DNA from: Thermoproteota archaeon
GTDB taxonomy: Archaea > Korarchaeota > Korarchaeia > B14-G2
Reading direction: 5' to 3'
Assembly: GCA_003661385.1 (NCBI GenBank)
Contig: QMWA01000073.1
Span: forward strand, 1 to 8,117
Length of the DNA: 8,117 bases
The notes under the pieces are model-generated. The model saw only the letters and a list, made by a program, of their open reading frames with translations. It did not search any database and was not told the DNA's origin. Position 1 is the first letter of the stretch; each line of letters starts with the position of its first letter. The position numbers and the translations under genes are program-made. This document shows, piece after piece, positions 6,123 through 8,117 of the stretch.

Positions 6123-7136
6123 CTACTTCCTCCTCCTGAGCACGAGAACCACTGCCACAGCTACAACAACGACCACGATAGCTATCACAGCATACACCAT
6201 GGTTGGGAGCCCAGCCTTCTCCACAGCCAAGCCCCATGTGAACGCCTGCTTGACGAAGGTTGGCCCCTGGAGGTCTACTCCGTGGTACTTTGTGTAGAAT
6301 ATGTTCCTGTCTCCTATCAGGCTCTCTCCGGTCACAAGCACTTTGCTGTACATGCCTCCACACTTTATCTTCTCTACTGCAGCTAGGATGAAGCTCCCAG
6401 TCTGCCCTACTGTCGTGGCCTTCGGGTCTACACCGTCATGGCTCACTACAGTTCCCTTGTCTGTTGTGGCGTAGAGCCAGGTCACAGTCTCATACTTCTT
6501 GTCCACCTGCTCGAATGGAACGAACTTCCCGTTGTCGAAGCCTACCACGAAGGTCGGGCCGTGGAACAGCACCTTTGGCGCCCCGCTGGTTATCTGAGCT
6601 GCCTCGCCAGCAGTGTTGTACTTGCCTGAAACCACCCTATAGTCAGCGCCAGCATTGGACTCAGGGTCCTCCACGGAGGCGTACTCTAGCCTGAGGTGGG
6701 AGCCTACTGCCTCGAGGATCTTGTTCGGCTCACCAGCCTTAAAAGACGTGTCCTCTGGGTTCAGGTAAGGCTCAACGTAGTCGCTGTCAGCTCCAACCCA
6801 GAGGAACTTCCCACCCTGCTTGAACCACTCTGCTATGGCCTCGACTTCATCTGGCTTGAAGGCCCCTCTCTCATCTCGGAGCTTCCCTATCACCAGGGCG
6901 TCAACGCCCTTAAGGGTGTCTCTGCTTATCTTGCTGAGCTTCCTGACCTCATATCCCATTGCAGTGAGGTTTCCTATGAGCCAGTTCAGCACAGCCTGGT
7001 ACTTAGGCTTGTCGACATCCTTCACTCGCCCAGGCGTGAGGTCTATGGCTATGACCTTCCTCTGGGCTCTGACGGCCGAGGAGGCTAATGGGGCTGCTAG
7101 AAGGGCTATCAGGAGGAGAGCAGCTAGCCTTCTCAC
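6123..7136 (-). CDS. Secreted, C-terminally membrane-anchored protein with a GATase-like (Rossmann-type) domain
   Basis: The 337-residue protein has a signal peptide (1-24, hydrophobic LAALLLIALLAA, likely cut after AVRA), an extracellular domain, and a C-terminal membrane helix (about 313-333) closed by RRRK, so the main domain faces outside. Residues about 27-120 read as alternating strands and helices (KVIAIDLTPG, GYEVRKL, VDALVIG, EWFKQGGKFLWVG), resembling the class-I glutamine-amidotransferase-like folds of DUF4350 and GldG/IFT52-type proteins. No catalytic Cys/His pair is evident (the only cysteine is near 259), so it is probably a binding or structural domain. It is first in the ABC operon, 36 bases ahead of the binding-protein gene, and may act with it at the membrane. 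GTG 7136 is chosen for its GGTGA five bases upstream; GTG 7145 or 7148 are alternatives. I cannot name the family firmly. Confidence 0.8.
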   Translation of the reverse strand: MRRLAALLLIALLAAPLASSAVRAQRKVIAIDLTPGRVKDVDKPKYQAVLNWLIGNLTAMGYEVRKLSKISRDTLKGVDALVIGKLRDERGAFKPDEVEAIAEWFKQGGKFLWVGADSDYVEPYLNPEDTSFKAGEPNKILEAVGSHLRLEYASVEDPESNAGADYRVVSGKYNTAGEAAQITSGAPKVLFHGPTFVVGFDNGKFVPFEQVDKKYETVTWLYATTDKGTVVSHDGVDPKATTVGQTGSFILAAVEKIKCGGMYSKVLVTGESLIGDRNIFYTKYHGVDLQGPTFVKQAFTWGLAVEKAGLPTMVYAVIAIVVVVVAVAVVLVLRRRK

Positions 7137-7164
7137 CTCACTCACCACGTTTCAAGTGGTAGCG

Positions 7165-7177
7165 TTAAAAATATTTG
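7165..7177. promoter_or_regulatory. Shared AT-rich divergent promoter block for the ABC operon and coaD
   Basis: TTAAAAATATTT is the only AT-rich block between the divergent genes. On the minus strand it reads as TTTTTAA centred near 7168, 23-32 bases before the candidate starts at 7145 and 7136. On the plus strand the ATATTT part is centred about 27 bases before ATG 7202. The two TATA boxes therefore overlap, so use of one promoter may block the other. Confidence 0.55.
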
Positions 7178-7201
7178 GTGGACAGTTTGACAGGGTTGCG
7201 C

Positions 7202-7702
7202 ATGGAGGTGAAGAGGCCCTTTAAGCTGGTCTGCATAGGAGGGACCTTCAGCCCACTGCACATAGGGCACCTCAAGCTCTTTGACATAGCCTTCAAGCTT
7301 GGTGACACAGTGCTGATAGGCTTGACCTCAGATGACATGGTCCGTAGGAAGGAGCTTTCATCGAAGATAGAGGGCTACAGGACTAGGGAGAGGAAGCTCA
7401 GGGAAGCCCTCGAGAGGAGGGGGTATGCTGGGAGGTTTCAGGTGGTTGAGCTCAGGGACCCACTTGGCTCAGCAGTTTACATCAGGGACCTCGAGGCAAT
7501 AGTGGCTACTGAGGAGACCCTACCCAACGCCATCAGGATAAATAGGGAGAGGAGGAGGAGGGGGCTTGAGGAGCTCGTCGTGGTGGTGGTCCCATATGCT
7601 AGAGATGAGCTTGGTAGGAGGATATCCTCAACAAGGATAAGGAGGGGGGAGATAGACGAGTGGGGTAGAGTCAGGTGCAGCTCTACTTCCTCAGGAGCTT
7701 GA
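7202..7702 (+). CDS. coaD: Phosphopantetheine adenylyltransferase (archaeal type)
   Basis: This 166-residue cytoplasmic enzyme should transfer an AMP group from ATP to 4'-phosphopantetheine, giving dephospho-CoA, the penultimate step of coenzyme A synthesis. Nucleotidyltransferase signatures are clear: GGTFSPLHIGH (13-23) with the HxGH motif at His20-His23, the following helix LKLFDIAF, the LIGLTSDD strand-turn (38-45), and ISSTRIRRGEI (141-151), the conserved ATP-binding motif near the C-terminus. Length matches archaeal CoaD (about 150-165). ATG 7202 is preferred because the TATA-like ATATTT lies about 27 bases upstream, which fits a leaderless transcript; a GTG-type start at 7175 lies within the promoter. 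The gene diverges from the ABC operon, and its last 20 bases overlap the end of the convergent PfpI-family gene. Another nucleotidyltransferase of the same superfamily is a less likely alternative. Confidence 0.9.
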   Translation: MEVKRPFKLVCIGGTFSPLHIGHLKLFDIAFKLGDTVLIGLTSDDMVRRKELSSKIEGYRTRERKLREALERRGYAGRFQVVELRDPLGSAVYIRDLEAIVATEETLPNAIRINRERRRRGLEELVVVVVPYARDELGRRISSTRIRRGEIDEWGRVRCSSTSSGA

Positions 7703-8117
7703 GGAACTCACGCATGAATGCAGGTAGGTCAGGCCAGGCTCTGCTGGTCACGAGGCTGCCGTCTACCACAACCTCCTGGTCAACGTACTCTGCTCCAGCT
7801 TGCTTGAGGTCTGGCGCGACAGCCATGTAGCACGTCATCTTCCTGCCTTTAGCCAGCCCATAGCCTGCTATCACGAGCGGCCCATGGCATATCGCTGCGA
7901 CAGGCTTGTTCGCCTCGAAGAAGTGCCTTACTATCCTCTCGAGCTCAGGCTTAGTCCTCATGTACTCTGGTGCACGGCCTCCTGGGATTATCAGCCCATC
8001 ATACTCCTCAGGCTTCACATCAGCGTAAGCTAAGTCAACCCAGCCGAACCTATAGCCTGGCTTCTCGGTGTAGGTCTCCCACCCTGGCTCGAAGTCGTGG
8101 ACGACAGTGAACAGGGC
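7683..8117 (-). CDS. DJ-1/PfpI family protein (5' end cut by window edge)
   Basis: The frame is open from the right edge to the TAG at 7683-7685, giving 144 residues of the C-terminal part; the GTG at 8018 is internal. The order GWETYTEKPGYR, YDGLIIPGGRAPEYMR, AAICHGPLVIAGYGL, and LVTSRAWPDLPAFM is that of DJ-1/PfpI proteins. The Cys of AICHG is the reactive nucleophile at the elbow of the GATase-like fold, with the following His adjacent. Members act as intracellular proteases, glyoxalases or deglycases, or stress proteins; which applies here is not decided. The missing N-terminus should be roughly 35-45 residues. It is convergent with coaD, overlapping it by 20 bases. Confidence 0.9.
   Translation of the reverse strand, partial: ALFTVVHDFEPGWETYTEKPGYRFGWVDLAYADVKPEEYDGLIIPGGRAPEYMRTKPELERIVRHFFEANKPVAAICHGPLVIAGYGLAKGRKMTCYMAVAPDLKQAGAEYVDQEVVVDGSLVTSRAWPDLPAFMREFLKLLRK

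Noticed and set aside
5611-6297. Long plus-strand open frame of 228 codons
   Set aside because: It runs antisense to the binding-protein and GATase-like genes, and its Thr/Ser-rich middle is only the complement of the hydrophobic anchors. No domain is recognisable.
6001-6363. Minus-strand Cys/Gly-rich frame
   Set aside because: It is a frame shift of the junction between two real genes; the Cys/Gly-rich stretch is a by-product of codons for Val and Ala in the membrane anchor.
1-8117. CRISPR array, insertion sequence or integration site
   Set aside because: No regularly spaced direct repeats, inverted terminal repeats, transposase or integrase frame, or tRNA gene was seen.

Overview
The window looks like chromosomal DNA from a hyperthermophilic or thermophilic archaeon, most likely of the Thermoproteota (Crenarchaeota) or a related deep lineage. 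The reasons are: the CoaD is of the archaeal type; TATA boxes lie about 26 bases upstream of several start codons, as in leaderless archaeal transcripts; GTG and TTG starts are common; arginine is written almost entirely with AGG/AGA; and genes are tightly packed. I cannot name the genus. The only recognisable metabolic hint is the ferredoxin-tailed PAPS-reductase-family protein and DUF3786, both of which are usual in anaerobes.

Layout: (1) 2-541 (+) is the 3' end of a PAPS reductase/ATP-pyrophosphatase-family protein ending in two [4Fe-4S] motifs. (2) 643-2236 (+) is a compact cluster: a HAD-like hydrolase with an altered motif I, a 52-residue four-cysteine protein easily missed by gene callers, a 74-residue beta-rich protein, and a coiled-coil plus winged-helix DNA-binding protein. 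(3) 2198-2740 (-) is a DUF3786 protein, convergent with and overlapping the winged-helix gene. (4) 2834-7136 (-) is a three-gene ABC importer operon, read in the order membrane-anchored GATase-like protein, membrane-anchored solute-binding protein, fused double-domain permease. No ATPase gene is present in the window. (5) 7202-7702 (+) is phosphopantetheine adenylyltransferase (CoaD), divergent from the ABC operon and sharing an AT-rich promoter block with it. (6) 7683-8117 (-) is a DJ-1/PfpI-family protein cut by the window edge.

Working together: the importer genes should form one cell-surface system. The solute-binding protein is held by an N-terminal membrane helix and its partner by a C-terminal one, so both domains face outward. 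The two-domain permease resembles the Fe(III)/phosphonate/thiamine type, but the substrate cannot be read from the sequence and the ATPase must be encoded elsewhere. The rest are mainly house-keeping or small uncharacterised archaeal genes. I see no CRISPR array, tRNA, rRNA, insertion sequence or phage-like gene. The most interesting items are the ATPase-less importer with its GATase-like partner, the hidden four-cysteine protein, and the HAD protein lacking the usual second aspartate.
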